Shown here: positions 11,250-23,102 of the stretch, piece after piece | How positions within the stretch are numbered: position 1 is the stretch's first letter | How the letters are laid out: each line of letters opens with the position of its first letter | Origin: Gnetum montanum | Lineage: Eukaryota; Streptophyta; Gnetopsida; Gnetales; Gnetaceae | DNA: 64,000 bases | Direction of reading: 5' to 3' | Assembly: GCA_015680685.1 (NCBI GenBank) | Contig: MNCI01004078.1 | Span: forward strand, 703,942-767,941 | Notes under the pieces: generated by a model | Database searches by the model: none | What the model was told of the DNA's origin: nothing | What the model saw: only the letters and a program-made list of their open reading frames with translations | Position numbers and translations under genes: made by a program

Positions 11250-12129
11250 TAATGAGTCATGAATCTGTTGGCCCTAATATTGGATACTCGATATCAGAGC
11301 CCCAATATTGGATGCCCGATATTGGAGTCAGGAAGTGATGTTGGATATCTGATATCCTCTCCTCTATGTTAGCCTATAAATACAACACTTGGATACATAT
11401 TTTGAACAACAATAGAGAAGATAGTTTTAGTTCTCAGTTTTTGATAGTCTTTCTTATAGTTTTGTTATTCCTAGTGCATGCCTGTAGTGTGATGTTTGTA
11501 ATCATATGACACCTTTGTTTGATTGTGATGTACCTGGATACATTACATAACTAGAAATAAAGATTGAGATTACTCTCATTATTACAACATCCACTTAAAT
11601 TATTATTGCTTTTAATTGTTAATTATTCACTATTTCCTTTAGTTAACATTTCCATTTATTGCTATTTACTATTCCTATTATTAAGTGAAATGGGTACAAC
11701 TTAGTCATGAGCACTTAAGTGTAAGTACTTGGTAACCCAATAGTGTATCGTTTGGCACACCTAGTGAAATACGCTTGAAAATCCCAAAAGTAGTCTCACG
11801 AAGTCCAAGGCTTGTATGGACAATTAAGAGTGGATACTCATCACATGTAGGCTAGTTTAGATTTTACTCTCCACTATTCAGTAGCTTAATTAATTCATCT
11901 CTTTAAAATCATTAGGAGTAGCATAGAATTAGACAACATCATATGCCTCACTTTGGACTAAACCATACGTGATAAAGCTACCACTAGTCCAAGTGGGAAG
12001 ACAATGAACTATGATCAGAGCATAACGATCTAGATACCACAACTAATCTCATCCACAGAATTTGATTGGATTGTGCGTGAATGCTTGTGATTTGTATGGT
12101 TGAGCATAGGGGTACCTCATCGCTCATCA
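11250..12129 (+). repeat. 3' LTR of element I
   Basis: Starts TAATGAG (TG mutated to TA) and ends CTCATCA. Colinear with the 5' LTR over its length, but the U3 has additional palindromic units (AATATTGG and CGATATC type, about 11275-11327) before the shared GGATATCTGATATC. TATA box at 11375-11382. Followed by TSD CTATG. Confidence 0.92.
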
Positions 12130-12134
12130 CTATG

Positions 12135-12540
12135 CTTGGTGGATTTCTTGATAATTCTAAATCTAAACTTGTTGTTGCTTGATGAAGCTTTGCTCTTAGC
12201 AAATCTTTCAAGGTAGAGGAAATTTTCTTTGTTCTATTAAATTTTACAAGAAACTTTTCTTTTGGACCATCTTTCTTTTTTATATATTGTGTTCAATTTT
12301 CATTGTAGATTCTAATTCTCATTTCTAGTTTTATTATATAGTTTATCGTTTTTGTAAATTTTTACTTTTCATTTTGACAGTATCTTCTTTTGCATTGTTT
12401 TCTCATAGCAATAGTGGTAGTGGCAACATCTTTGAACACCATGATCCAAGTCACAAAAAATCTAGGAATCATGATTCAAGTCATAATGAAACTTTTTCAT
12501 GTTTTTCTCATTATGAATTAGTTGTTGTAAGCATGAAATC
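12135..12540. other. Spacer, nothing recognised
   Basis: T-rich sequence between the TSD of element I and the first recognisable gypsy protease codons. No repeat partner or frame found. Confidence 0.4.
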
Positions 12541-13251
12541 AATTTGATGCTAGGTGAATCTCATTAGAGGAATTCATTCCAATTTTCTTTTGAAGACATT
12601 AGCAAACTCTTATGCCAAGGGTTATACGGCTACTAGAAGTTAATTTTTGGCACCTCTTCACATGTTGTAATAGTAGAAATAAGAACAAAATAATTTCCAT
12701 TTTTTTCATGAGCTTTTAAATATTCCTTCTCACTAAGTAAAATAAAAGAAGAATTAATAAGCACATTCTCTTTATATTACTATAACATCATAGAAATCAA
12801 CTTGTATATTTCATTTTTTCGAGGAGCTAACCAAATATTTCTTACTCTATCAAATGTGACCTTATTATCAGAATTCCAAGGTCTATCAGGTATGAAATCA
12901 CTACCATCTCTGGAAAGAATGTCACATTGCACTTGATCTATAAAAGAACCAATCTTTTAAAAAAATACATCTTTCCTTTACTTCTTGAAAATGATCCTTA
13001 GAGATGCAATATGCTCTATAGGGCTTAGGATGAAGAATTTTCTTTAAGCAAAGTATATTAGCTATCTTAGAAGAAATAAAATTCTCTTGTGCATCACCAT
13101 CTATTAAGAAGTAAATACCTTAATCATTAAAGAGATAGCTAGCTCGAATTCTAAAGAGCATTTTTCTTAAATGATCCTCCTTAGCATTGACATTTCTCAT
13201 AAATGAATTAATTTTAGTAACATCTTCTAAAACAATTTTAGTAACATCTTC
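12541..13251 (-). pseudogene. Gypsy protease fragment of element V
   Basis: Minus-strand retropepsin-like segment. 'LIDGDAQENFISS' near 13090 corresponds to the catalytic 'IDGGxxxNF' motif with G changed to D. 'HPKPYRAY' and a 'DRPWNSDNK' motif (about 12860) follow, then the linker into RT, which stops near 12541. Several stops. Upstream (towards 13251) the frame runs into the insertion point of element IV and resumes on its far side at 21066 with no shift. This shows that 12541-13251 and 21071-23102 belong to one older element. Confidence 0.75.
13210..13251 (-). repeat. 24-bp in-frame tandem duplication in the element V frame
   Basis: A 24-bp unit at 13210-13233 is repeated from 13234. The second copy is cut by the insertion of element IV after 13251, the last 5 bases being its TSD. 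The unit length is a multiple of three, so the gypsy frame is kept (a repeated 'LEDVTKI'). Confidence 0.8.
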
Positions 13252-14401
13252 TAAAACACCACCAATTTCAGGCTCCTGCAATTCAATGGTAGATTTGTCT
13301 AAGTGTCAAAACTTAGGCAAAATTTTTTCTAAGTCTAGTTTGCAGTGTAGATAGCGTAGCACACCTCAAGTCTTGTTTTTTTTACAAAATTTTTCTAATT
13401 CTGCATGCTATGCTCCCCAGCATGGCTAGTGTAGCACACACTTCCATAGCTAGTCTGCACAAAATTTCAAGCCAGAAGCGGTTAAGGGTTGCTTGGGATA
13501 GACCAAATAGTTTGACAAATTTTCTATCTCCTAGATTGTCAAGCTCACTACGCTCTCTAGCGTACCTAGCTTGACACATGTTCCAGTTGCTAGTTCACCT
13601 AAGTCCTAGGCTAGAGTCTGTTCAAGATAGAAAAAAGAGTTTGGGAAATTTTCTCTCTCTAGGGTTGTCAGGCTCTATAGCATAGTAAGCTTGATAGAGG
13701 TTTCAGAGCCCAATTTCACCTAAGTGTTAGACAAGGATTTGTCAAGCTAGCTTGACATGGAAGATGCATTTGGCAATTTTCTGACTTCTGAGGCTACATG
13801 TCCTGCTACACCCTAGAGCATGGTGAGTGTGCCATGAAGGAACATTGCAAATTTCATGAAAATTTGATAAATTATTCATGCTACACTTTGTTACGCTATG
13901 TATCATAGACAATGTGATGAGTGTGACAAGTCAAAATTTGCAAAATTTCACTAAGTGTTCATGCTATGCTTTGCTACGCTGCGTAGTGTAACCAGCTTGA
14001 CATTGGGAAAATGCCTTTGAAAGCCTCCAGAAGCCTTTAGAACTCAACATTGACCTTCATCTTAGCTTCGACGTCCCTCTAGTGACCAAGATCAGTAGTT
14101 TTCATGTGTCTTACATCCCCCATTGATCCCTGAAATTTTCCTTATGCATGACCCTACTTAGGAAAGGGGTAAGATGTAATCCTAGAGCATAGTCTCCAAA
14201 TTGCATTATTTTGAAACTATTTGTAGGTATGTGATGGTCTCTCAGACTTTGGCACATGTAGTTCGAGTAGTGTGGTCACAATTCGGTAGTCTCTAAGTCC
14301 TTGTTCTTGTCCTACAGAGTGTAACATGTTAGTGTGACCCATTTACACCCATGCCATGTGGCACCTAGGCCACATAGTGCTTGATCCGCATTTTATGCCA
14401 A
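13252..14401 (+). repeat. 5' LTR of element IV, truncated
   Basis: Colinear with 19193-20370 of the 3' LTR. Begins TAAAACACC where the 3' LTR has TGAAACACC. It stops at 14401, just before the position of the TATA box (20380-20387 in the 3' copy), so about 695 bp of the LTR, including the core promoter, R and U5, is gone. Confidence 0.88.
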
Positions 14402-17362
14402 CATTGGGTCTTGAACATTGTAGTTATCCCCAAGAAAAATGGAAGTATACGCATTTGCATAGAATTCCAGGACCTAAACAAGGCAACCATTAAAGATGAT
14501 TTCCCATTGTCTAGTATTGACCAACTCATCAATACTACAACCAATCATGCCTTGTTGTTCTTCATGGATGGATTCTTAGGGTACAACCAAATATGAATCA
14601 ACCTAGAGCACCAACTTAGCACTACTTTCATAACCCCCTGGGGTACATTTTATTATACAATGATGCTCTTTGGACTAAAGAATGTAGGAGCAACATATCA
14701 ACGTGCAATGATGTACATCTTTAGTGATTATCTATTAGAGTTGCTCAATGACTATGTTGAAAACATAGCAGTTAAGTCCAAAGTGGCTCATGACCATGCA
14801 AATGACTTGGACCATGTTCTTAAACATTGCCTTAAACATAACCTTATGCTCAATCCCAAATAGTGTGTCTTTGACATCAAAATTAGTCACATGTTAGGCT
14901 TTGCGGTGTCAGAAGTAAGTATATGCATAGACCCCAACAAGGTTAAGGCTATCACCAACTTAGCACCACTAGCAAACCTTAAGGAGTTACATGGGTTACA
15001 AAGCATATTACAATTTATTTGTAGGTTTATCGCAAGGTTGAATGAAAAATTGTAGCCAATGTAACATTTTCTCAAAAAGGGGATCTACTTTAAGTGGATA
15101 GCTCAATGCCAAGAGGCATTTGACAACCTAAAAAAGGACCTGGATCAACTTCCAATAGTCTATCTTCCATAAGAAGATAAGCCTTTCTACCTTTACCTTG
15201 CAACCTCAGACACGTCCATTGCTTCTTTGCTTTGCCAAAAGTGAAACGATGGCTTGGAGGTCCCTATTTACTACTTAAGCCATGTGCTAGTAGTTCGTGA
15301 GGCAAAATATAATGATGTGAAGAAGAATTGTCTTGCCTTAGTCTTTGCACTCAAAAAGTGGAGACATTACCTTTTCCGTAGTCAAGTTAATGTCATCTAC
15401 AAAAGCAACATACTTCGAGAAATTACAATGAACATATATGAAAGTAGTTGAATGGCACAATGGAAGGCAATATTCGTGGAGTTTGACCTGCACTATATAG
15501 CACAGGCATCTACAAAAGGTCAAGCAATAGTTGCACAAGTCACGGCTTTACCTGTAGATAATCAAGTAACAATAGATCTGGAATTTTTGGATGAGCATGT
15601 TAATATTATAAGTCAAGTACCCACAAACTTTGAGGCTATTTTACACTTTGATAGTGCTTCAACCACATAAGGTGGTAGTGTCACTACTGTTATCACATTC
15701 CCCTCTGGGGAGATCCAACCCTTTACATATCACTTTACATTTTCTTGTACAAACAATGTGGCGGAGTATGAAGGTATCCTTAAAGGTGCCTTAGTAGCCC
15801 AAAAGTTAGGAATTCAAAACATAGTAGTCTGAGGTGATTCGTAGTTGGTCATTAACCAAGTCATAGAGGTTTATGCTTGTAAGGCACAGCACCTACAACC
15901 TTACTATGATTTGGCAAAGCACTTTCTTAAATAATTTACAATCGTAGATGTCCAACATATCCCCCACAATGAAAATGCCATAGCTGACCCACTAGCTATT
16001 TTAGCCTTAAGCATAGCACCAAACATGTTTTCCGCTTTGCCCGCTTCAATAGTGGATTGCACTAAACTTATAACTCACACAACAAGCATTGCATCCATAA
16101 GCATAGTTCACACCCAAGAGTGGTATGACGATATTAAGACATATGTCCAATAGGGAGAGCCCCCACAAAATCTAATCTCTGCCCAAAAGGATGCAGTACA
16201 AAAATGATCATAATAGTACATCCTCATAGGTGATAGCACCTCATGTCATAGATACTATGATGGAATACTGTTAACTTGTGTTAGTGGTAATGAAGCACAA
16301 AAGATCATCAACGAACTCCATGAGGGACTATGTGGGGGTCATATAGCTCCTAGGGAAATGGTGGCAAAAATCAGGCATCTAGGCTATTATTGGATTTACA
16401 TGGAGCATGATTGCATCTCCAAGGTTAGGACAAGTGACATGTGTCAGCAGCATGAAAACCTAATGCACGTGCCACCCATTGAACTGCACACTATGCAAAT
16501 CACATGATCATTCCAATGTTGGGGGTTGGATATCATTGGGCCTATAATGCCTAAGTCTTCTACAAGACATAGCTTCATCATTATTACAATTGAATATTTC
16601 ACAAAGTGGGTTGAAGCCATTTCCCTTAGGAAGACAACATCACAACAGGTTTGCAAATTCATCCTAGATAACATAGGGACTCGATTTGGTCTACCCATGA
16701 CTATAGTCATAGACAATGGACCACAATTTAGTAGTGCAGAAACTAAAGCCTTCTATGAAAACTTTGGCATTAAACATTCCTTCTCATCACCATACTACCC
16801 ACATGCAAAAAATCAAGTGGAGGCTACAAACAAAGTTATCGCCAACCTTCTGAAGAGGATGTTTAACAATAGCAAGCGATGATGGCATGAACAACTAGTC
16901 TACGAGCTATGGGCCTATTGCATGACATGTAGAATAGCAACAAGTAAAATGCCATAGAGTTTTATGCATGGATTTGAAGTAATGTTGCCTCTTAAATTGC
17001 ACATCCCATTGCTCCGCATAATCCTTTCAAGCTTCATTGATGAGGTTTAGAACAACAAGTTGAGAACCATCAACCTTGACACTATAGAGGAGGAGCGCAT
17101 GCAAACACTTGATTGCATCAAGTGGTACCAAGAGAAGAAGTAGAAAAATTATTGTCATAATTAACATCAATGCCCAATCAAGAAAGGGAACCTAGTCCTC
17201 AAGGTTGTCCGCCAGCCTATAGAAAAATTCTCAGCCAACTGGGAAGGGCCTTTCTTGGTCATAAAAGCGTATGAAAATGGAGCCTTCAAGCTTACTGATC
17301 TAGACAGCAATGAGTTTGCCAATCCCATTAACCACTCATACCTGAAGCCATACTACACTTGA
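14402..17362 (+). pseudogene. pol of element IV: RT, RNase H, second RNase H, integrase
   Basis: RT begins abruptly at 'WVLNIVVIPKKNG' (14404). It has 'DGFLGYNQI' (about 14570), 'MMLFGLKNVGATYQRAM' (14660-14710) and the active-site region reads 'YVENIAVKSK' where the family has YVDD. The first RNase H includes 'REAKYNDVKKNCLALVFAL' (about 15300-15350). The second, archaeal-type RNase H has 'NNVAEYEGILKGAL' (about 15755-15795) and a 'DSxLVINQV' motif (about 15836-15860). Integrase has an HHCC remnant ('DMCQQHENL'), 'LDIIGPIMP' (about 16528), 'VIDNGPQFSS' (about 16705-16735) and 'YYPHAKNQVEATNK', then a GPF/GPY-type module near 17245 and a stop at 17360-17362. Scattered stops and shifts; not functional. 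Confidence 0.88.
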
Positions 17363-17389
17363 CATGGAATATTGTGCCAACAACAAAAG

Positions 17390-17715
17390 CAAGGTAAGTG
17401 CACGTCCACTATGACATTAAATTGGCACAAAGGTCTACTATGACTTTAAACTAGCATAGATGTCTGCTATGACATTAAACTGGCATAGAACATCCTTGGG
17501 TTATGACGCTAAACTAGCACCCATAGTATGGTTTGCTATGACCCTAAACTGATCATCCACCATTTGCTATGATGTTAAACTAGCACAGTGGTTTGCTAGG
17601 ACCCTAAACTTGCACATCATGGTCTGCTTAGATCTTAAACTAGAATCTTGGTCTACTAGGACCTTAAACTAGCACAACATGTAGGCTACTAAGACCTAAA
17701 ATTGGGTTCATAATT
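17390..17715 (+). repeat. Degenerate minisatellite downstream of integrase
   Basis: About eight imperfect copies of a roughly 35-45 bp unit centred on 'GCTATGACxxTAAACTxGCA'. Copies differ in length and drift towards 'CTAGGACCTTAAACTAG' at the right end. It lies in the 3' untranslated region, a position where Tat-lineage elements are known to carry tandem repeats. Confidence 0.8.
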
Positions 17716-19192
17716 CAGCATCTAAATTTCAACATCTAAGCCCTACGGACAAGCAAGCGAGAATATTTTCAATCCTCCATCACTTGCCTACACCTCTCGA
17801 GAAGGATGGGGTGGGGCGTTGTAGTTCTAGAATGAAGTTCACATCGTTAAGGAAAAAACCCTCTACGACATTTGCAGTGTCACCATCCCTAGCATCTTGC
17901 TGATCTTTCGGAGATGCCTTTTGGCATCTTTTTGACCTTCCAGAGCTACCATCACTAGCATCAATCATCTTGATCATAGCTCTCACCATTAGCAACACTT
18001 GTTAGAGTCCCAACAGTACTGTGGCCCAGCCACAGTGTTGCCATCCTTCGACCCTCACCATCGCCTAAGTCTAGAAAAGCATTTAGCAACGTGGCTTCTT
18101 GCTCTGTAGATGAGCTTCCTGGCTCCTGCCTTTGGTGAGAACTCCTGAGCACTTACATCACCATTACCTCTAGCCACTTGGGTGCTCACTTCTGGTGTGG
18201 TTGTTGGAGCTTTTGTAGACTGCAATTGTCGACGCCTACACTGGCCTTTCTACTTTGGACATTGCATGTGCCAACAACTGACACAACACTCATAGCCTTT
18301 ACAATGCCCATGGCAAATAGGACTTTGCCCTTATCTCATGTGGTGGTTGTTTTCTTATTTTCTTTGTTTTGCATTTGTAGGATGAAGCCTTGGTGGCATT
18401 GTTCAAGGGTGCATTTCATCGTAGTGGAAAGGTACCGCATTGCTCCAATGTGTCTGCCTTGGCTCACCTAGCTACTAAAGAGTGCACATCCCCCTAGCCA
18501 ACTAACCTCTACCTCTTGATCTTGCAATCTTCCACACCCCTTGCAAGCTTCCTTGATGCATGTAAAACCTTTCTTGCAGTTAACCATTGAACCCATGATG
18601 GGCGTAATGCAACTTGTCCCATGGGGAGCCTTTGTGGGCTAGTCAAAGCCCCAAATGGATGTAACACAACTTGTCCTGGGGAGGAAAAACCTTGTCCTAC
18701 AGATGCAATGTAGTTGCCTCTAAGAAAATGCAAAACAAAAAAGAAGAAAAAAGTAAAAAAAAAAAAGATAAAAGAGAAAAGGAAAATGGGACAAGCCAAA
18801 TGCCCAAGTCAAATGGCACAGTTGTCGTCTCACAACCGATCTGACCCTGGATCGATCATCTTACAAGTACTCTAACGAGGGGTAAAAATCCTAAGGGTAG
18901 GCTACCTTAGCATGCTGACTCCATCACAAGCACTCTGATGAGGGATCATGCCTTGGTGACAAGGCATCATGATGTTGCATCCTACAATTATCCTCTCTTT
19001 CCATTGTTCCTTGATCCATCTCCTTAACCTATTTCCTACCATACTCCATTCCCTTGGCACTCTCAAGCATAGTGAAGCATTGTTCAAGTGGACACTGATA
19101 AATGATGTTGGTATCATGTTCATCATGGTGTTTCATATTCTTTGTTGACATCTCTCGGGTCAATCCTCTAGATGTCAACAAAGAGGAGCCAA
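17716..19192. other. 3' noncoding region of element IV with a possible antisense ORF
   Basis: No sense coding frame is recognised. On the minus strand two overlapping open stretches (18152-17961 and 17998-17780) could be one antisense frame broken by a shift. Grande and related Tat elements carry an antisense ORF in this place, but no motif supports it here. A polypurine tract (AAAGAGGAGCC, about 19180-19190) precedes the 3' LTR. Confidence 0.5.
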
Positions 19193-21065
19193 TGAAACAC
19201 CACCAATTTCGGGCTCTTGCAGTTCAATAGTGGATTTTTCAAAGTGTCAAAACTTGGGAAATTTTTTTAAAGTTTGGTGTTACACTCTGCGGCCTATACA
19301 GTGTAGCACACCTCAAGTCCTATTTTTGCAAAATTTTTCTAAGTCTACCTACTACACTTCCCAGCATGGCCAACGTAGCACACACTTCAATGGCTATTCT
19401 GCACAAAATATCAAGCTAGAAATGGTCAAGGGTTTCTTGGGATGGACTAAATAGTTCAGCAAATTTTCTATCTCTTGGGCTGTCAAGCTCACTACACTCT
19501 CTAGCATACCTAGCTTGACACATGTCCTAGTTGCCAGTTCATCTAAGTACTAGGCTAGAGTCTATCAAAAGTGCTCAGGATGGAAAAAAGAGTTTGACAA
19601 ATTTTCTCTCTTTCAGGCTATGACGCTTTGCTACATTGCACAACATAGCAAGCTTGACACAGGTTTTATGGCCCAATTTTGCCCAAGTGTTGGATAAGGA
19701 TCTGTCAAGCTAGCTCGACATGGAAGATGCATTTGGCAATTTTCTGACTTCCAAGGCTGCTTGTCTTGCTACACCTTAGAGTGTGCTCAACATGCCATGA
19801 AAGAACATTGCATATTTTATGAAAATTTGACAAAGTATTCATGCTACATTTTGCTACACTTTGTAGTGTAGATAGTGTGATGGGTGTAGCAAGTCAAAAT
19901 TTGCAAAATCTCACTAAGTTTTCATGCTATGCTTTGCTATGCTACATAGCATAGGCAGCTTGATACTGGGAAAATTCCTCTGAAAGCCTCCAGAAGCCTC
20001 CAAAACTTGGCATCGACCTTCATCTTAGCTCTAACATTCCTTCAATAGCTAACATCAATAGTTTGCATGTCTCTTGCACCCCCCATTGATCCCCAAAATT
20101 GTCCCTATGCTTGAACCTACTTAGGAGAGGGGTAAGACATAATCCTAGAGCGTAGTCTCCAAATTACATTATTTTGAAAATATTTGTAGGTATGTGGTGT
20201 TCTCTTAGACTCTAGCACATGCAGTCTAGGTAGTGTGGTCACAATTTGGTAATCTCTGAGTCTCTACTCCTATCCTGTAGCGCATAACACTTTGTTACAA
20301 AGAGCGTAACATGTCAGCGTGACCCATCTATGCCCATGCCACGTGGTGCTCGATCCATGTTTCACGCCAAACCTAGCCCTATAAATACCCCAATGATCAC
20401 CACTTTACTGGTTGGCAAATCATAAGATCATTGAGCATTTAAGCATTCCTAGCATCTCTACTACTTTCGCACATGAGCATTCGAGCTTGACCCCTTGGCA
20501 AGTACTGTGATGTAGTCTTTCCTTGCACTTATAGAGCATGACGATGGCCAACCCAGTAGGTTCAGTATCCCTTATAGCTACCAGCACCACATCTCTGACA
20601 TCCTAGAGACTGTGATTGCAATGCTACACTGCCACTATGTCTGTCTGATGCCACACACCATTTTCACATCCTGTTTAAGCCAAAGTTACACTCCTCGGCT
20701 TTAGGGCATTGCATTTCTCTACTCAAAAAATTTTGTTCCATTTCCTTTCTCAACATTTGTTTCAAATTTTTAGCATAACTCTTGCATCTCTCTACTCTCA
20801 ATATGCATTTGCGAGTTTGTGTTGCTATTTTTGGGTTGAGACTCTACATTATGCTCTTTCTTGTCATCCTGGATCCCACGCGTAACGCTCCATAAACTTA
20901 TTTTACAAATGGTTATTTTACACCACATAAGTCCCTATTTAATCGACCAGACCATTTAGGGCACCTCGTTTCCATTTCCCTAGCATGGCCCTTGCACAAA
21001 TTTGGGGTTAGGTTGTATGTCTGTGAACCTCGGTGTTGCAGCCATTGACATTTTTAGACATCCCA
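19193..21065 (+). repeat. 3' LTR of element IV
   Basis: Starts TGAAACACC and ends ATCCCA, followed by TSD TCTTC. The first 1.18 kb pairs with the truncated 5' LTR. The TATA box (TATAAATA) is at 20380-20387. The remaining 680 bp is R/U5 without a partner in the window. Confidence 0.88.
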
Positions 21066-21070
21066 TCTTC

Positions 21071-21366
21071 AATCAAAGAGGCACTAGGATTACCTTTATT
21101 TGAAGCCTCTCCTTTTTCCAAAGTCTAACATTTCTTGCCCTTAAATTCTTTAGGTTTCTTACACTTTCATTTTTTGTATTTTCATTCTCCATAATTAAAG
21201 CATTAAATCTTGGGAGCAATACCATTCTCTTAACCTTTTTACTTCTTAGAAGTTTCTATCTTGGAACCTTAGCCTTCCTTATTCTCTTCTAGCTTCTCAT
21301 GTGAATCTTCTTTGGCATTGGTCTTCTCCTTTGCTCCTTGATCTCCTTTAGAAGCTTTGAAGTTAA
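21071..21366 (-). pseudogene. gag zinc-knuckle remnant of element V
   Basis: Minus-strand frame with a Lys/Glu-rich run and a decayed CCHC knuckle (pattern C-F-N-Y-G-E ... K-C), then 'KKPKEFKGKKC'. It continues in frame, across the insertion site of element IV, into the protease fragment at 13251. It ends at 21366, where an LTR-like block begins. Confidence 0.65.
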
Positions 21367-22460
21367 TGAGGATCTCCTATGAATTCCACAATCCAAGCTC
21401 TCTCAAAGTCACCAAATAGAAAATTTGAATAAGAGAAAGGTAATGAAAGATTTATTCTTGCTCAAATGGAGAATTTATGCATGAAAGGAAGCATAATTCC
21501 CAAGGATAGACAAGAGATTCAATCCAACTCTCACATACTCAATAAAAGCAATCATACACTCACAAGAATGATCATCAAGGCACCTTGCCAAGATTCTATC
21601 TCTCTTGCTACTCTTTTCTCAACTTCCCACACTCTCTCTTTCTCTCTCTAGACTCACTTTAGACTCTCTCTTTCTTTCTCTAGACTCTCTCCTTTAAATT
21701 GAAGGCCCAAGGAGTCTATTTATATCTTCCCTTGCCCCCCAGCCCCCCAATCTCTTTATCTTCCCTTCAATTTATCATTCAATTTAATGTCTATTAAAAT
21801 CTATGGAGATGTCTATGAGAAATAGGAGATGTCTTTCCTAACTACATAGGTCTTAGAGTAGATGTCTTCAAATCATGTGGGATGTCTCACTTATAGATGG
21901 GATGTATCCTCTATAAGGCCAAAATACAAAGATGCTTGCTTCGAGGCCTAGAACCTCTAGACATCTTTGAACAAGTCCCCATAGCCCTTGAAACATCCTA
22001 AAGTCATCAAAATAGCCCCAAAAGATTCCCAAACATGCCAAAACTTTAGGGAAAGATCCCATCAATGGAGATATGTTACTTTGGCCTATTTGATGTCCAC
22101 ATTAGAAGTATTTAACTTTAGAAGCCTTGGGAAGCCTCGGGACATTTATTATGGCTATAGATTTTTTTTAGCTTTGAAATTCAAATCAAAAGTCTCATCC
22201 AAGGTTTGAGGTTCATAGATGGTAAGCTCTTGCCAAAATTCTTTCTTTGATATACCTTAGAAGTTTGAAGATTGTTCATATGCATTCAATGGACTTTAAC
22301 TTGTTAGAAAGCTTTAAAAAATTCATGTAATATTTATTTACACTTTTAACACCCTGTATCATATATTTCAACCTTTGAATTTCTTCTTATCTATGATGAG
22401 ACTTTTTAAATTTTTTTCTTAAGCATATATTACATAAGAAATAAATCTTTAATATGTGTA
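21367..22460 (-). repeat. LTR-like block within element V gag (probable solo LTR)
   Basis: The left end, TGAGGATCTCC, aligns with the left end of the LTR at 23468 over about 250 bp, including a shared 'TTTATTCTTGCTCAAA' and 'CAAGGATA'. The rest has diverged. It sits between the gag N-terminal part (22468-23102) and the zinc knuckle (21071-21366). No primer site borders it, so it is best read as a solo LTR of a related element. The right border is approximate and no TSD was found. Confidence 0.5.
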
Positions 22461-22467
22461 TCATTGT

Positions 22468-23102
22468 TTACCATATAAACTTGGGTTTATTTTTTCTCCA
22501 AAATTTTGCTATACCTTCAAGCTTAGTTTTAGCATATGACATTCTTTGATGATCTTTAACATTTTCAAGTTCAAAGTATTTGTTCAACATCTTGAGCCAA
22601 GAGAGAAAAGACTTAGAACCTTCCATTCCATTGAAGAACTTGACTTCCACATGAGGTAATCTAGAACCATGCTTAAATACTTTAATAAGAGTAAGCTAAA
22701 TTTTTTCACTTGAATTTTGTTGAGGCTTTAAAGAAAGTTCCTTCTTCCCTTTCCTTGGAAATATACATCCTTAAGGCTTGTTTTCAATACTTGGAGCATG
22801 AAGAACATCATCATCTTGTTTCTCATTCTTTTCAAACTCTTCATTTTAAAGAGGAATGTCATCTTCAAACTCTTCATTTTAAAGAGGAATGTCATCTTCA
22901 AGAAGAGGCATGAATGAATGTCTTGAAGAAGCCCTTGGTAAAGATTCTCTTGAGTTATTCTCTTGCCTAGATGTCTTTGGTAAAGAAGCATGCCTTTGTT
23001 CTTTTCTAGCTTTTCAAGTTGTTCACCAATATACTTGAAAGAACTTTTCATGTATTTTCTATCTTTTGCTAAAGCTGGAATTATCTTATTTTTAGGAGGC
23101 AT
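22468..23102 (-). pseudogene. gag N-terminal half of element V
   Basis: Begins 'MPPKNK' at 23102 and reaches the capsid core 'FLSWLKMLNKYFELEN' and 'YAKTKLEGIAKFW' (about 22610-22490), a Ty3/gypsy retrotrans_gag signature. A frameshift lies between the two parts. A 33-bp in-frame tandem duplication (22831-22863 and 22864-22896) repeats 'KMTFLFKMKSL'. The leader and a tRNA-Met-type primer site lie upstream (23103-23461). Confidence 0.75.

Larger units (their letters stand above)
2942..12129 (+). mobile_element. Element I: Athila-like LTR retrotransposon with gag and a second ORF, no pol
   Basis: Complete two-LTR element of about 9.2 kb flanked by a perfect 5-bp TSD, CTATG (2937-2941 and 12130-12134). 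LTRs are 2942-3788 and 11250-12129. A degenerate tRNA-Asp primer site follows the 5' LTR, and a GTGGGGGTA polypurine tract precedes the 3' LTR. Internal order: gag (3907-6407), conserved noncoding blocks (6408-7440), a U3-like TATA region (7735-7800), and ORF2 (8351-11063). No RT, RNase H or integrase motif is present in any frame between gag and the 3' LTR, so mobility would need enzymes supplied by a relative such as element III. Lineage is inferred from gag homology to II and III and from the shared LTR and primer site. Confidence 0.9.
13252..21065 (+). mobile_element. Element IV: Tat-lineage Ty3/gypsy retrotransposon, internally deleted
   Basis: Flanked by a perfect TSD, TCTTC (13247-13251 and 21066-21070). 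The 3' LTR is complete (19193-21065, 1873 bp). The 5' LTR is cut at 14401 and joined directly to RT codons, so the end of the 5' LTR, primer site, gag, protease and the first part of RT are missing. The remaining pol has RT, RNase H, a second archaeal-type RNase H and integrase. The dual RNase H arrangement defines the Tat (Ogre/Retand/Grande) group. A minisatellite and a long noncoding region lie between integrase and the 3' LTR. Inserted within the gag-pro frame of element V. Confidence 0.9.

Noticed and set aside
18509-18799. Minus-strand frame with a Phe-rich run
   Set aside because: The Phe run is the reverse reading of an A-rich tract (about 18730-18790); no other support.
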